The translations under genes were made by a program, and so were the position numbers. Of a stretch of 64,000 nt of DNA, positions 16,618 to 25,797 are shown piece after piece (the stretch's first letter is position 1; every line of letters starts with the position of its first letter). The notes beneath the pieces are model-generated. The model ran no database searches. It worked only from the letters and a program-made list of their open reading frames with translations, and was not told the origin of the DNA. Origin of the DNA: Sphingobium chlorophenolicum (GTDB lineage: Bacteria > Pseudomonadota > Alphaproteobacteria > Sphingomonadales > Sphingomonadaceae); NCBI RefSeq assembly GCF_000722875.1, contig NZ_JFHR01000016.1:41950-105949 (forward strand), read 5' to 3'.

Positions 16618-19600
16618 ATGACGGCATTGGCTGAATCGAAGCAGGTTGACCACGGCATAAGGGACGCTCTGGAAACGGCGCTGGCGCGGGGCGCGCTGCC
16701 CGGCGAGAGCGAGGGCTTCGATCATGACGCGGTGCTGGACGCCGCCGCCTTCATCGCCCGCACCGCCGCCGCCCGCCGCACCGGCCATGTCGCCATCGCC
16801 ATGGAGACGCTGGGCGAGGGGGCGACCGGGCGCTTCATGCGGATCGCCATCGTCAATGACGACATGCCGTTCCTGGTGGACAGCATCGCCAATGCGCTGG
16901 CCGCCGCCGACATCATCATCCACCGCCTGCTGCATCCCGTCCTGTCGGTCGAGCGCGACGGCGACAGCCGTTTGAAGGCGATATTGGACGACGACACGCC
17001 CGGCGCCCGCCGGGAATCGATGATCTATATCGAGGCCGACCGCGCCGACGCGAAGGCCCGCCGGGCGCTGGAAAAGACGCTGGAGGAGACGCTGGCCGAC
17101 GTGCGCGCCGCCGTCGCCGACTGGCCGAAGATGCGCGAGGCGCTGGCGGCCGACGCGGACGCCGTGCCCGATGAGGAAGGCGCGGCCCTGCTGCGCTGGT
17201 TCCTGGCGCGCCATTTCACCCAGATCGGCCATGAAGTGCGCCGCCGCGACGGCAAGGCAGGCGCGCGCATCGGCGTGTGCGGCCTGCACGACCAGCCGAT
17301 GCTGGCCCCCGCCACCATAGAGGCGGCCTTCACATGGTTCGAGGAGGGCAAGCGCACCCCCCTGATCATCAAGTCCAACCGCCTGTCCCGCGTCCATCGC
17401 CGGGTGTTGCTGGACCTGATCATCGTGCCGGTGCGGGAGGGGAAGCAGGTCACCGCCCTGTCGATCCATGCGGGCATGTGGACCAGCGCGGGGCTGGCGA
17501 CCACGCCGGACAAGGTGCCGCTGCTGCGATCCGCCTTGTCGGCGCTGATGGACAAGTTCAATTTCGACCCGCACGGCCATGCGGGCAAGGTGCTGACCCA
17601 TGCGCTGACCGCCCTGCCCCACGACATATTGATCGGTTTCGAACGGGAGACGCTGGAGCGGCTGGTGCTGACCTTCATGTCGCTGACCGACCGGCCCCGG
17701 CCGAAGCTGGTGCTGGGCACCAGCGCGCTGGCCCGCCATCTCTACGCCTTCGCCTGGCTGCCGCGTGAGGAATTGACGACGGCGCGGCGCGTGGCGGTGC
17801 AGGACATGCTGTCCCAGGCCTGCAACGGCCCGGTGCTGAGCTGGTCCATCGCGCTGGAGGAAAGCGGCCTTGCGCTGCTGCGCATCACGCTGGACCTGCG
17901 CGACGGCGGGGTGGAGCCGGACGAACAGCCGCTGGATCGGCAGTTGAAGCAGATGGTGCGCGGCTGGCTGCCCGCCGTGGAGGAAGCGCTGGCCGAGACG
18001 GAGGAGGCGGGCCGCGCCGCCGCCCTCGCCCAACGCTATGCCGCCGGTTTCCCCATGGGCTATCGCAACGGCGCGGGTCCGGCCGAGGCGGCCATCGACA
18101 TCCGCCTGCTGCACGGCCTGTCCGGCCCCGGCGACAAGTCGATCCGCATCTACCGCAATGGCGAGGACACGCCCGAACGGCTGCGGCTGAAACTGTACAG
18201 CCATGACGCCATCGCCCTGTCCGAAGTCGTCCCCGCCTTCGAGAATTTCGGCTTCCGCGTGATCGAGGAGATGATGACGGCGGTCGAGGGCGGCGCGTTG
18301 GGCCATGTCCAGCGCTTCGTGCTGGAACTGCCCGCTGGCGACGCCGACGCGGTGATCGCCCGCGCCGACATCGTCACCGAAGCCATCGCGCAAGTGACGG
18401 AGGGCGTGGCGGAAAATGACCGGTTCAACGAACTGATCGTGACGGCGGGGCTGGACCAGCGGTCGGTCGTGCTGCTGCGCGCCCTGTTCCGCTATCTGCG
18501 CCAGACCGGCATGGCCTATGGCATGGCGACCTTTGCCGAGACGCTGCGCCGCGAGCAGGGCATTGCCCGCCAGCTTATCGAACTGTTCGAGGCGTTGCAC
18601 GACCCCGCCGCCAAGGATGGCGCGGCCCGCGCCGCCGCCGCGCAGGCCGCCATCGACGCGGGTCTGGAGCAGGTGACGGCGATTGACGAGGACCGCGTGC
18701 TGCGCCTGCTGCGCGCCGTCATCACCGCGACGTTGCGCACCAATTTCTACGCGCCCGCCGCGCAGGAAGCATTGGCGTTCAAGCTGGACAGCGCGCAGAT
18801 ACCGGGCTTGCCCGCGCCGCTGCCGTGGCGCGAAATCTGGGTCTATTCCCCCCGCGTCGAGGGCATCCACCTGCGCGCCGGGCCGGTGGCGCGCGGCGGG
18901 CTGCGCTGGTCCGACCGGCGCGACGATTTCCGCACGGAAGTCTTGGGGCTGATGAAAGCGCAGCGGGTGAAGAACGCCGTCATCGTGCCCACCGGGGCCA
19001 AGGGCGGCTTCTACCCCAAGCAGTTGCCCAGCCCGCAGGTCGACCGCGACGCCTGGTTCGCGGAGGGGACGGAAAGCTATCGCATCTTCATCCGGTCGCT
19101 GCTGTCGGTCACGGACAATATCGTCAAGGGCAAGGTGAAGCATCCCGCGCAGGTCGTCATCCATGACGGCGACGACCCCTATTTCGTGGTCGCGGCGGAC
19201 AAGGGCACGGCGACCTTTTCCGACGTCGCCAACGCCATCGCATTGGAGCGGGACTTCTGGCTGGGCGACGCCTTCGCCAGCGGCGGTTCCAACGGGTATG
19301 ATCACAAGGCGATGGGCATCACCGCCAAGGGCGCGTGGATCAGCGTGAAGCGCCATTTCGCGGAAATGGGCGTCGACGTGCAGAGCGAACCGGTGCGCGT
19401 CGTCGGTTGCGGCGACATGTCGGGCGACGTGTTCGGCAACGGCATGTTGCTGAGCAAGGCGATCAAGCTGGTCGCCGCATTCGACCACCGCCACATCTTC
19501 CTGGACCCCGATCCCGATCCGGCCAAGTCGTGGGAGGAACGGAGCCGCCTGTTCGCCCTGCCCCGGTCAAGCTGGGAGGATTATGACAAGAAGCTGATCT

Positions 19601-21270
19601 CCAAAGGCGGCGGCGTCTTTTCGCGCAGCCTGAAGAGCATAGCGCTGACCCCCGAAGTGCAGGCGATATTGGGCGTGACCGATGCGGAGATGGAGCCGAC
19701 CGCGCTGATCTCCGCCATCCTGAAAAGCCCCAACGACCTGCTGTGGTTCGGCGGCATCGGCACCTATGTGAAGGCGGCCGCGCAAAGCCATGGCGAAGTG
19801 GGCGATCCGGCCAACGACCGGCTGCGCGTCAATGCCGAACAGTTGCGCGTGAAGGTGGTGGGCGAAGGCGCGAATCTGGGCACGACGCAGGCGGCGCGCA
19901 TCGCCTTTTCCCTGCGCGGCGGGCGGATCAACACCGACTTCATCGACAATAGCGCGGGCGTCGATTGTTCGGACAATGAGGTCAATATCAAGATCGCGCT
20001 GAACAAGGAAATGGCGGAAGGCCGCCTGTCCTTCGACGACCGCAATAAATTGCTGGTCGGCATGACCGACGCGGTGGCCGACATCGTGCTGGAGGATAAC
20101 CGGTTGCAGGCGCTGGGCCTTTCCATCGCGGAGGCGGGCGGCGCGGCGGATCTGGCCAGCTATGTGCGGCTGATCGAGACGTTCGAGGAATCGGGGCGGC
20201 TGGACCGTCAGGTGGAGGGGCTGGCCGCCAACGACCAGTTGCTGCGGCGCGGGCAGGACGGGCAGGGGCTGACCCGGCCCGAACTGGCGGTACTGTTGTC
20301 GACCGCCAAGCTGGCGTTGCAGGACGCGATCGAGCATGGCGATCTGGCCAGCGACGCCAGCATGGGCGGCGAACTGGCGCAGGCATTCCCGCCCGCGATG
20401 CGCAAGAAGGAGGCGGACGCCATCGCCGCCCATGCGCTGGCGAAGGAGATCATCGCCACCAAGGTCGCGAACCGCATCGTCAACCGGCTGGGCCTGATCC
20501 ACCCGTTCGAACTGGCGGAGGAGGAGGGCTGCTCGCTGGCCGATCTGGCCAGCGCCTTCCTGATCGCGGAGCGGCTGTACGACATTCATCGCCTGTGGGA
20601 CGATATCGACGCGGCGGAAATGTCGGAGGCCGCCCGGCTCGCCCTGTTCGGCGACATCGCCAGCGGCATGCGGGCGCAGATCGCGGACATATTGCGCAGC
20701 CTGTCGCCCGGCACCTTGCCGCAGGCGGGCCATGCCGCGCTGGCGGGCGGCGTGGAAAAGCTGGCGAAGCAGGTGGACGACCTGCTGACCAGCGAAGCGC
20801 TGCGCCGGGTCGCGGCGGTGACGGACCGGCTGCTGGCGCTGGGCGCGCCGGAAGGGCTGGCGCGCCGGGCCGCCGGGCTGTTCAAGCTGGACGGGGCGGT
20901 CGGCATCGCCGCGCTGGCGGGGCGGCTGTCGGTGGATGAGGTGGCGTTGACGCGGGCCTTTACCCATTTGGGCGAGGCGGTCGGCATCGACTGGGTGCAA
21001 TCCACCGCCGCCCGCATGGAGCCGTCCGATCCGTGGGAGCGGCTGCTGATTTCCGGCGTGGCGCGGGACATGCAGCAGGTGCGGCTGGACTTCCTGGCGC
21101 AGGGGAAGGGCAAGGACATCGCCCATCATGTCGAGGCTTGGTTGAAGGAGAAGGGCGCGCGCATCCAGCAGTTCCGAGCCCTGGTCCATCGCGCCAAGGC
21201 GGCGGCGACGCCGAATGTGGCGATGCTGGCGGAGATTGCCGGGCAGGCGCGGGGGTTGTTGGGGCGGTGA
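16618..21270 (+). CDS. NAD-specific glutamate dehydrogenase, large (1550-residue) type
   Basis: This belongs to the ~180 kDa NAD-GDH family that deaminates glutamate to 2-oxoglutarate and ammonia for carbon and nitrogen catabolism. The ATG at 16618 is used because AGAGG precedes it by eight bases. An upstream in-frame extension to 16498 lacks support. ACT-like regulatory segments fill the N-terminal half. The catalytic core includes GGLRWSDRRDDFRTEVLGL near 760, VPTGAKGGFYPKQ near 790, AADKGTATFSD near 855 and the nucleotide-binding GCGDMSGDVFGN near 930. The C-terminal helical region ends with LAEIAGQARGLLGR. It is monocistronic and is followed by a multi-hairpin repeat facing mlaA. Confidence 0.96.
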   Translation: MTALAESKQVDHGIRDALETALARGALPGESEGFDHDAVLDAAAFIARTAAARRTGHVAIAMETLGEGATGRFMRIAIVNDDMPFLVDSIANALAAADIIIHRLLHPVLSVERDGDSRLKAILDDDTPGARRESMIYIEADRADAKARRALEKTLEETLADVRAAVADWPKMREALAADADAVPDEEGAALLRWFLARHFTQIGHEVRRRDGKAGARIGVCGLHDQPMLAPATIEAAFTWFEEGKRTPLIIKSNRLSRVHRRVLLDLIIVPVREGKQVTALSIHAGMWTSAGLATTPDKVPLLRSALSALMDKFNFDPHGHAGKVLTHALTALPHDILIGFERETLERLVLTFMSLTDRPRPKLVLGTSALARHLYAFAWLPREELTTARRVAVQDMLSQACNGPVLSWSIALEESGLALLRITLDLRDGGVEPDEQPLDRQLKQMVRGWLPAVEEALAETEEAGRAAALAQRYAAGFPMGYRNGAGPAEAAIDIRLLHGLSGPGDKSIRIYRNGEDTPERLRLKLYSHDAIALSEVVPAFENFGFRVIEEMMTAVEGGALGHVQRFVLELPAGDADAVIARADIVTEAIAQVTEGVAENDRFNELIVTAGLDQRSVVLLRALFRYLRQTGMAYGMATFAETLRREQGIARQLIELFEALHDPAAKDGAARAAAAQAAIDAGLEQVTAIDEDRVLRLLRAVITATLRTNFYAPAAQEALAFKLDSAQIPGLPAPLPWREIWVYSPRVEGIHLRAGPVARGGLRWSDRRDDFRTEVLGLMKAQRVKNAVIVPTGAKGGFYPKQLPSPQVDRDAWFAEGTESYRIFIRSLLSVTDNIVKGKVKHPAQVVIHDGDDPYFVVAADKGTATFSDVANAIALERDFWLGDAFASGGSNGYDHKAMGITAKGAWISVKRHFAEMGVDVQSEPVRVVGCGDMSGDVFGNGMLLSKAIKLVAAFDHRHIFLDPDPDPAKSWEERSRLFALPRSSWEDYDKKLISKGGGVFSRSLKSIALTPEVQAILGVTDAEMEPTALISAILKSPNDLLWFGGIGTYVKAAAQSHGEVGDPANDRLRVNAEQLRVKVVGEGANLGTTQAARIAFSLRGGRINTDFIDNSAGVDCSDNEVNIKIALNKEMAEGRLSFDDRNKLLVGMTDAVADIVLEDNRLQALGLSIAEAGGAADLASYVRLIETFEESGRLDRQVEGLAANDQLLRRGQDGQGLTRPELAVLLSTAKLALQDAIEHGDLASDASMGGELAQAFPPAMRKKEADAIAAHALAKEIIATKVANRIVNRLGLIHPFELAEEEGCSLADLASAFLIAERLYDIHRLWDDIDAAEMSEAARLALFGDIASGMRAQIADILRSLSPGTLPQAGHAALAGGVEKLAKQVDDLLTSEALRRVAAVTDRLLALGAPEGLARRAAGLFKLDGAVGIAALAGRLSVDEVALTRAFTHLGEAVGIDWVQSTAARMEPSDPWERLLISGVARDMQQVRLDFLAQGKGKDIAHHVEAWLKEKGARIQQFRALVHRAKAAATPNVAMLAEIAGQARGLLGR

Positions 21271-21290
21271 TTTCTCCCCGCCGTCTTTAA

Positions 21291-21426
21291 ATTCCTCCCT
21301 ACGCGCAGCGTGGGGAGGGGGACCGGCCGAAGGCTGGTGGAGGGGAAATTCGGAGGTCGTGCCCCATTCCCCTCCACCACGCTTCGCGCGGTCCCCCTCC
21401 CCATCTCTCGATGGGGAGGAATAGGA
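21291..21426. repeat. Multi-hairpin intergenic repeat, copy 1
   Basis: Outer stems CTCCCTACGC...GCGTGGGGAG and CTCCCCAT...ATGGGGAG flank two inner stems (GGCC/GGCT and GCG/CGC type arms between GGACC and GGTGGAGG) and a central asymmetric segment containing AAATTCGGAGGTC. It lies between the 3' ends of convergent NAD-GDH and mlaA. The central segment runs in the opposite direction to copies 2 and 3. The stem-rich GC sequence could end transcription from both sides. Confidence 0.8.
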
Positions 21427-21450
21427 GAGGGCGGGTCTTGTCCTCGCTGC

Positions 21451-22350
21451 CTACGGGGTCGGAACTTGCTCCGGCGGCGGCGTTTTCCCTAAACCCGGCC
21501 CATAAACCGGCGTCACCGGTTCCTCCGGCGTGCGGCCGTGCAGCGCCTCTATCTCCGCCTTGCGCTGTTTCAGATAGAGTTCGCGATAATAGGCGTAGGG
21601 ATTGGCCTCATCCCGGATCTGCTGGATCGTCTCGTCGAACGCGGCGCGCTGGCCCAACTGGTTCAGGATCGTCGCCGGGATCACATATTTGGGCTCGTTG
21701 AACGGCTTGCCCACGGCGAAGGGCACGATCAGCTTGTCCACCGTATCCCCGACGATGTCGCGCAGCGTCGTCGGCCCGACGATCGGCAGATACATGTACG
21801 GCCCCGGACCCACCCCATAATAGCCCAGCACATTGGCGAGGCCGTTGGGGCGATAGGGCAGGAAGAAGGGCTTGCGCTTCGCCACGTCGAACAGGCCCGC
21901 AACGCCCAGCGTCGTGTTGACGGTGAAGCGGCCCGCCGTCTCCATCGCCTTGCCCGGCTTGAACTGGAGCATATAGGCGAGGAACACCACCGGCTCCTGC
22001 AAATTGGAGAAGAAGTTGCGCAGCCCCTTGCGCACCGGCTTGGGCAGGCCCTTGTTATAGGCCTTGGCGACCGGCTCCACCACGGCCTTGTCGACCGCCT
22101 GCACCGTCTGGAAACTCTTTTCGTTCAGCCGTTCCAGCGGATCGCCCGGCGGCGGGCGCGTGTGGCCCGTGACGACGATGTCGCCCGGCGCGGTGGCCGG
22201 CGGAGCGGTGGTGGTGGTGCCGGGCAGGTTCGGCATGACCGGGGGCGGCGGCACGACCAGCGTCTGGGTCGCATCCGGGGGGCTGGCGCCCGTTCCCGCG
22301 GCCTGCGCGCCCATCATCATCATTCCAGCGGCAATGGCCGACGTCAGCAT
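21451..22350 (-). CDS. mlaA: MlaA/VacJ-family outer-membrane lipid-asymmetry protein
   Basis: This 299-residue protein has the MlaA core: DPLERLNEKSFQTVQAVDKAVVEPVAKAYN, then PVRKGLRNFFSNLQEP, GRFTVNTTLGVAGLFDVA and GVGPGPYMYLPIVGPTTLRD. MlaA removes misplaced phospholipids from the outer leaflet together with the Mla transport system. The ATG at 22350 is used because AAGGA lies seven bases before it; the longer frame starts with TTG. The N-terminus MLTSAIAAGMMMMGAQA is a signal-like stretch but contains no lipobox cysteine, unlike the E. coli lipoprotein. A proline- and threonine-rich linker of about 50 residues precedes the core. No mlaBCDEF gene is nearby. Confidence 0.92.
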   Translation of the reverse strand: MLTSAIAAGMMMMGAQAAGTGASPPDATQTLVVPPPPVMPNLPGTTTTAPPATAPGDIVVTGHTRPPPGDPLERLNEKSFQTVQAVDKAVVEPVAKAYNKGLPKPVRKGLRNFFSNLQEPVVFLAYMLQFKPGKAMETAGRFTVNTTLGVAGLFDVAKRKPFFLPYRPNGLANVLGYYGVGPGPYMYLPIVGPTTLRDIVGDTVDKLIVPFAVGKPFNEPKYVIPATILNQLGQRAAFDETIQQIRDEANPYAYYRELYLKQRKAEIEALHGRTPEEPVTPVYGPGLGKTPPPEQVPTP

Positions 22351-22579
22351 ATGTTCGTCCTTTGCGGGCAAGCCATCGGAATCGATGACGTTTCCATACG
22401 ACCCCCCTTGCCAAGGCGGCTAGTGGGGATGGGATCACCCGTCAATAGCGGGTCGACGCCGCCCCGGCCGGAGCCGCCCGTACATTTTGATACAATTTCG
22501 GCCAAGCTGCTGTTTGCAATTGCGAGTCGTTCGCGTTATGGAACCGGCCTTATCCCATAGAGGACTCGTCCCGCTTCCG

Positions 22580-23227
22580 ATGCACGCTCCCGTCCGCGCT
22601 CAGCCGAACAAGAAGAAGAAGAGCCCCAAGGCCTTCTGGCTGAAACAGCTTCACACCTGGCATTGGGTGAGTTCGGCGATCAGCCTGATCGGGCTGTTGC
22701 TGTTCGCCTTTACCGGGATCACGCTGAACCATGCCGCCGATGTGGAGGGGTCGCCGCAGACGATCACCAAATCCGCCACCCTGCCGCCCGCTTTGTTGCA
22801 GCAGGTCGCGGCCGATGACGGGCCGGACGCGAAGAAGCCCCTGCCCGCCCCCATCGCGGCTTGGGTGGAAAAGCAGGTCGGCCAGAGCGGCGGGGGCGAA
22901 GCGGAATGGTCGGCGGACGAGGTGTATCTGGCCCTGCCCCGTCCGGGCGGCGACGGCTGGGTGTCGATCGACCGGCACAGCGGCGAAGTCGCCAGTGAAG
23001 CGACCAGCCGGGGGTGGATCAGCTATCTGAACGACCTGCACAAGGGCCGCAACGCGGGCGATGTGTGGAAATGGTTCATCGACATCTTCGCTATCGCCTG
23101 CTTCCTGTTCGCGCTGACCGGGCTGGTGCTGCTGTGGCTGCATGCCAAGAAGCGGCCGACCACCTGGCCGCTGGTCGCCATGGGCCTGGCCATTCCGGCG
23201 ATCCTCGCCATCATCTTCATCCACTAA
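22580..23227 (+). CDS. PepSY-associated transmembrane protein
   Basis: This 215-residue inner-membrane protein starts with a basic tail (NKKKKSPKAFW), then LHTWHW and a first helix at about 29-48. A periplasmic PepSY-like region (AADVEGSPQTITK to SIDRHSGEVASEATSRG) follows, then the conserved YLNDLHKGRNAG and two closing helices. Histidines in LHTWHW, TLNHA and LHKG are candidates for heme ligands, as in PiuB/FoxB-type reductases. It is the first gene of an operon with DUF2271, DUF4198 and ApbE proteins, and probably passes electrons to the flavinylated partner. The start is uncertain: AGAGGA lies 16 bases before this ATG, and another ATG exists at 22538. Confidence 0.85.
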   Translation: MHAPVRAQPNKKKKSPKAFWLKQLHTWHWVSSAISLIGLLLFAFTGITLNHAADVEGSPQTITKSATLPPALLQQVAADDGPDAKKPLPAPIAAWVEKQVGQSGGGEAEWSADEVYLALPRPGGDGWVSIDRHSGEVASEATSRGWISYLNDLHKGRNAGDVWKWFIDIFAIACFLFALTGLVLLWLHAKKRPTTWPLVAMGLAIPAILAIIFIH

Positions 23228-23243
23228 GGGGGATTTTTACCTC

Positions 23244-23756
23244 ATGCAGATCAGCCACAAGATCGTCCTGACCGGCAGCGTTTTGGGAGCGGCGACCGCC
23301 CTGGCCGCACCCGCGACCGCGCAGACGCTGGACGTCACGCTCACCCTGCCGCGCCTGTCGGTGGCCGAATATCACCGGCCCTATGTGGCGGTGTGGCTGG
23401 AGAAGGAGGGCGCGCCCGCCCGCACCCTGTCGGTGCTCTATGATGTCGACAAGCGGAATAATGGCGGCGTCAAATGGCTGCGCGACATCCGCATGTGGTG
23501 GCGGGCTTCGGGCCGGTCGCTGACGCTGCCCGCCGACGGCATATCGGGCGCGACCCGCGCTCCGGGCACGCATAAGCTGAGCTTCGCGGTGGGCACGCTG
23601 GCGCCGGGCAAATATACCGTCGCGGTGGAGGCCGCCCGCGAAAATGGCGGGCGTGAAGTGGTGCGCGTGCCGCTCAACGTGACGGCCGCAGGGGGCAAGG
23701 GCAGCGCGACGGGCCAGTTCGAACTGGGCGCGGTCAGCGCCGTTCTGGCGCGTTGA
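23244..23756 (+). CDS. DUF2271 periplasmic protein with ApbE flavinylation motif
   Basis: This 170-residue protein has a signal peptide cleaved after about ATAQ (residue 27), then a DUF2271 beta-sandwich: LDVTLTLPRLSVAEYHRPYVAVWLEKE, NNGGVKWLRDIRMWWR. Residues 98-104 read DGISGAT, which fits the D-x-x-S/T-G-A-T/S pattern to which ApbE attaches FMN through the final Thr (T104). ApbE is encoded two genes downstream. The protein is therefore probably a periplasmic flavoprotein electron carrier. AAGGGGGA lies before the ATG. It follows the PepSY gene by 16 bases. Confidence 0.88.
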   Translation: MQISHKIVLTGSVLGAATALAAPATAQTLDVTLTLPRLSVAEYHRPYVAVWLEKEGAPARTLSVLYDVDKRNNGGVKWLRDIRMWWRASGRSLTLPADGISGATRAPGTHKLSFAVGTLAPGKYTVAVEAARENGGREVVRVPLNVTAAGGKGSATGQFELGAVSAVLAR

Positions 23757-23764
23757 GGGGGAGC

Positions 23765-24664
23765 ATGGCCATGACCGGGTTCCGCAAGCTGCTGCTGATC
23801 GCCGCCACCGCTGCCATTGCCGTGCCGCAGATGGCGGGCGCGGCGCGGCCCTGGCTGCTGCCGTCCGAAACCATGTTCGCGGGTTCGGGCAATGAATGGC
23901 TGACGGTGGACGCCGCCATTTCCAGCGACCTTTATTATTTCGACCATCCGGGGCAGGACTGGCAGCCGGTCGTCACCGCGCCCGACGGCAGCACGGCGCA
24001 GGTCGAAAACCGCTCCGTCGGCAAGCTGCGCCAGACATTCGACCTGGGGATCAAGGCGAAGGGGACGTACAGGATCGCCGTCGTCAACGAAATGCTGATG
24101 GGCAATTACATGCTGAACGGCGAGCGCAAGATGCTGCCGCGCGGCACCACCGCCGCCACGCTGGCGACCGCCGTGCCGCAGGGCGCGACCGACGTGCAGA
24201 CCGCCACGGCGACCACCCGCATCGAAACCTTCGTGACGGCGGGCGAGCCGGACCGGAAGGCCTTCGCCACGACCGGCAAGGGGCTGGAAATGGTGCCCGT
24301 CACCCATCCGAACGATCTGGCCGTGGGGGAAGCGGCGACCTTCCAGTTCCTGCTGAACGGCAAGCCCGCCGCCGGGCTGGACGTGGTCGCGATCCCCGGC
24401 GGCATCCGCTACCGCGCCGACCTGAAGCAGATGGACGCCAAGACCGACGCGCAGGGCAAGGTGACATTCACCTGGCCGGAAGCGGGCATGTATTGGGTCA
24501 GCCTGAGCAGCGGCGGACGGCGTGGTCCGGGTGAAGGGCCGGGCGCAGGCGGTCCGGGCGGCGCGCAGGGCGCGGCTGCTCCGGCGGGTCAGGGTGGCCC
24601 CCGGCCCATGGGTCCGCCGCAGGACCGCGCCACCTATGCCATGACGGTGGAGGTGCAGGGCTGA
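23765..24664 (+). CDS. DUF4198 periplasmic protein
   Basis: This 299-residue protein has a signal peptide (MAMTGFRKLLLIAATAAIAVPQMAGA) and a DUF4198 fold, with RPWLLPSETMF, two beta-sandwich segments and GKVTFTWPEAGMYWVSL near 235-250. A glycine-, proline- and alanine-rich loop of about 40 residues (GGRRGPGEGPGAGGPGGA onward) sits before the last strand. The family is periplasmic and often near metal transport; its function is unknown. GAGGGGGAGC precedes the ATG. It is eight bases from the DUF2271 gene and next to apbE, so it probably forms part of the same redox assembly. Confidence 0.82.
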   Translation: MAMTGFRKLLLIAATAAIAVPQMAGAARPWLLPSETMFAGSGNEWLTVDAAISSDLYYFDHPGQDWQPVVTAPDGSTAQVENRSVGKLRQTFDLGIKAKGTYRIAVVNEMLMGNYMLNGERKMLPRGTTAATLATAVPQGATDVQTATATTRIETFVTAGEPDRKAFATTGKGLEMVPVTHPNDLAVGEAATFQFLLNGKPAAGLDVVAIPGGIRYRADLKQMDAKTDAQGKVTFTWPEAGMYWVSLSSGGRRGPGEGPGAGGPGGAQGAAAPAGQGGPRPMGPPQDRATYAMTVEVQG

Positions 24665-24771
24665 CCCCCTCCCCTACCCCTATCCGCATCGCCATTCCGC
24701 CCGGCCTGTCGCCCGACGCCTTCGGGGCGGGAAACAGGCTGGGGCGGATCGGCGATTATGGCGGGCCGACC

Positions 24772-25644
24772 ATGGGCACGAGCTGGTCGGCCCGCATCGT
24801 CGACCCGCCGCCCGGAAGCGAGGCCGCCATCGAGGCGGTGCTGAACCGCGTCATCGCGCAGATGAGCAATTGGGAAGCGGACTCCGCGATCAGCCGCTTC
24901 AACGCCGCGCCTGTGGGGCAATGGATGGCCCTGCCCGCCGACATGATGACGGTGCTGCGCGCAGGGCTGGACATGGCGCGGCTGTCGGGCGGGGCGTTCG
25001 ATCCGGCGATAGGCCGTCTTGTGGCGCAATGGGGCTTTGGTCCGGATGGGCTGACCGGGCTGTCGGCGGCGCCCAATCATCCCTCCCCCTGGACGGCCAT
25101 CGAGGTTGCGGACGACCGCGCCCGGCGCATGGCCGACGTGACGCTGGACTTTTCGGGCATCGCCAAGGGGTTCGCGGTGGATGCCGTGGCGGCGGCGCTG
25201 CGGGAAATGGGCGCGGGGCATTTTTTGATCGAGATTGGCGGGGAATTGCGGGGTCAGGGCGTGAAGCCGGACCTTCAGCCATGGTGGGTCGATGTGGAGG
25301 CTCCGCCTGGATTGTCGCTGCCTGTGTTGCGGATTGCTTTGTGCGGGTTGTCGGTGGCGACTTCCGGGGACTATCGGCGGTTTCGCGAGGAAGGGGGCAA
25401 GCGGCTTTCGCACAGTTTGGACCCGGCGGTCGGGGGGCCGGTTGCGAATGACGTCGCCTCCGTTACCGTGTGTCATGACAGCGCGATGATGGCGGATGCC
25501 TGGGCGACCGCGATCACGATATTGGGGCATGAGCGGGGGATGGCGCTGGCTGCCCGGCATGGGATTGCTGCCTGTCTGATACGGCGAGTGGGTGCCGGGG
25601 GGCAGGAATATATGACGCCTGTGATGGCGGCGATGTTGGGGTGA
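24772..25644 (+). CDS. apbE: ApbE, FAD:protein FMN transferase
   Basis: This 290-residue (or longer) enzyme moves FMN from FAD onto Thr or Ser of target proteins. It shows the family motifs in order: TMGTSWSARI, DFSGIAKGFAVDAVA, IEIGGELRGQG, HSLDPAVGGP and DAWATAITILG, the last with the Mg2+-binding Asp. The ATG at 24772 falls inside the conserved TMGT, so the true start should be upstream. The frame is open back to a CTG at 24661 that overlaps the preceding gene's TGA, with no ATG, GTG or TTG in between. No export signal is evident in that extension. Its likely substrate is the DUF2271 protein of the same operon. Confidence 0.93.
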   Translation: MGTSWSARIVDPPPGSEAAIEAVLNRVIAQMSNWEADSAISRFNAAPVGQWMALPADMMTVLRAGLDMARLSGGAFDPAIGRLVAQWGFGPDGLTGLSAAPNHPSPWTAIEVADDRARRMADVTLDFSGIAKGFAVDAVAAALREMGAGHFLIEIGGELRGQGVKPDLQPWWVDVEAPPGLSLPVLRIALCGLSVATSGDYRRFREEGGKRLSHSLDPAVGGPVANDVASVTVCHDSAMMADAWATAITILGHERGMALAARHGIAACLIRRVGAGGQEYMTPVMAAMLG

Positions 25645-25656
25645 TGGGTGGAGCTA

Positions 25657-25796
25657 TCCTATTCCTCCCCATCGGGAGATGGGGAGGTGGCGGCGCGTAG
25701 CGTCGACGGAGGGGAATGGGGCGCGACCTCCGAATTTCCCCTCCACCACCGCCTTCGGCGGCGGTCCCCCTCCCCATGCTTCGCATAGGGAGGATT
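25657..25796. repeat. Multi-hairpin intergenic repeat, copy 2
   Basis: The outer stems are CTCCCCAT/ATGGGGAG at the left and CTCCCCATGC/GCATAGGGAG at the right. An inner stem ACCGCC/GGCGGC is capped by TTC, and the centre contains GACCTCCGAATTTCCCC. It separates the convergent ends of apbE and piuC, leaving almost no other sequence. Same orientation as copy 3. Confidence 0.8.
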
Positions 25797-25797
25797 T

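Noticed and set aside
16465..19494. Open frame of 1009 codons antisense to NAD-GDH
   Set aside because: Composition is Gln/His/Arg/Ala-rich without domains, a codon-shadow effect.
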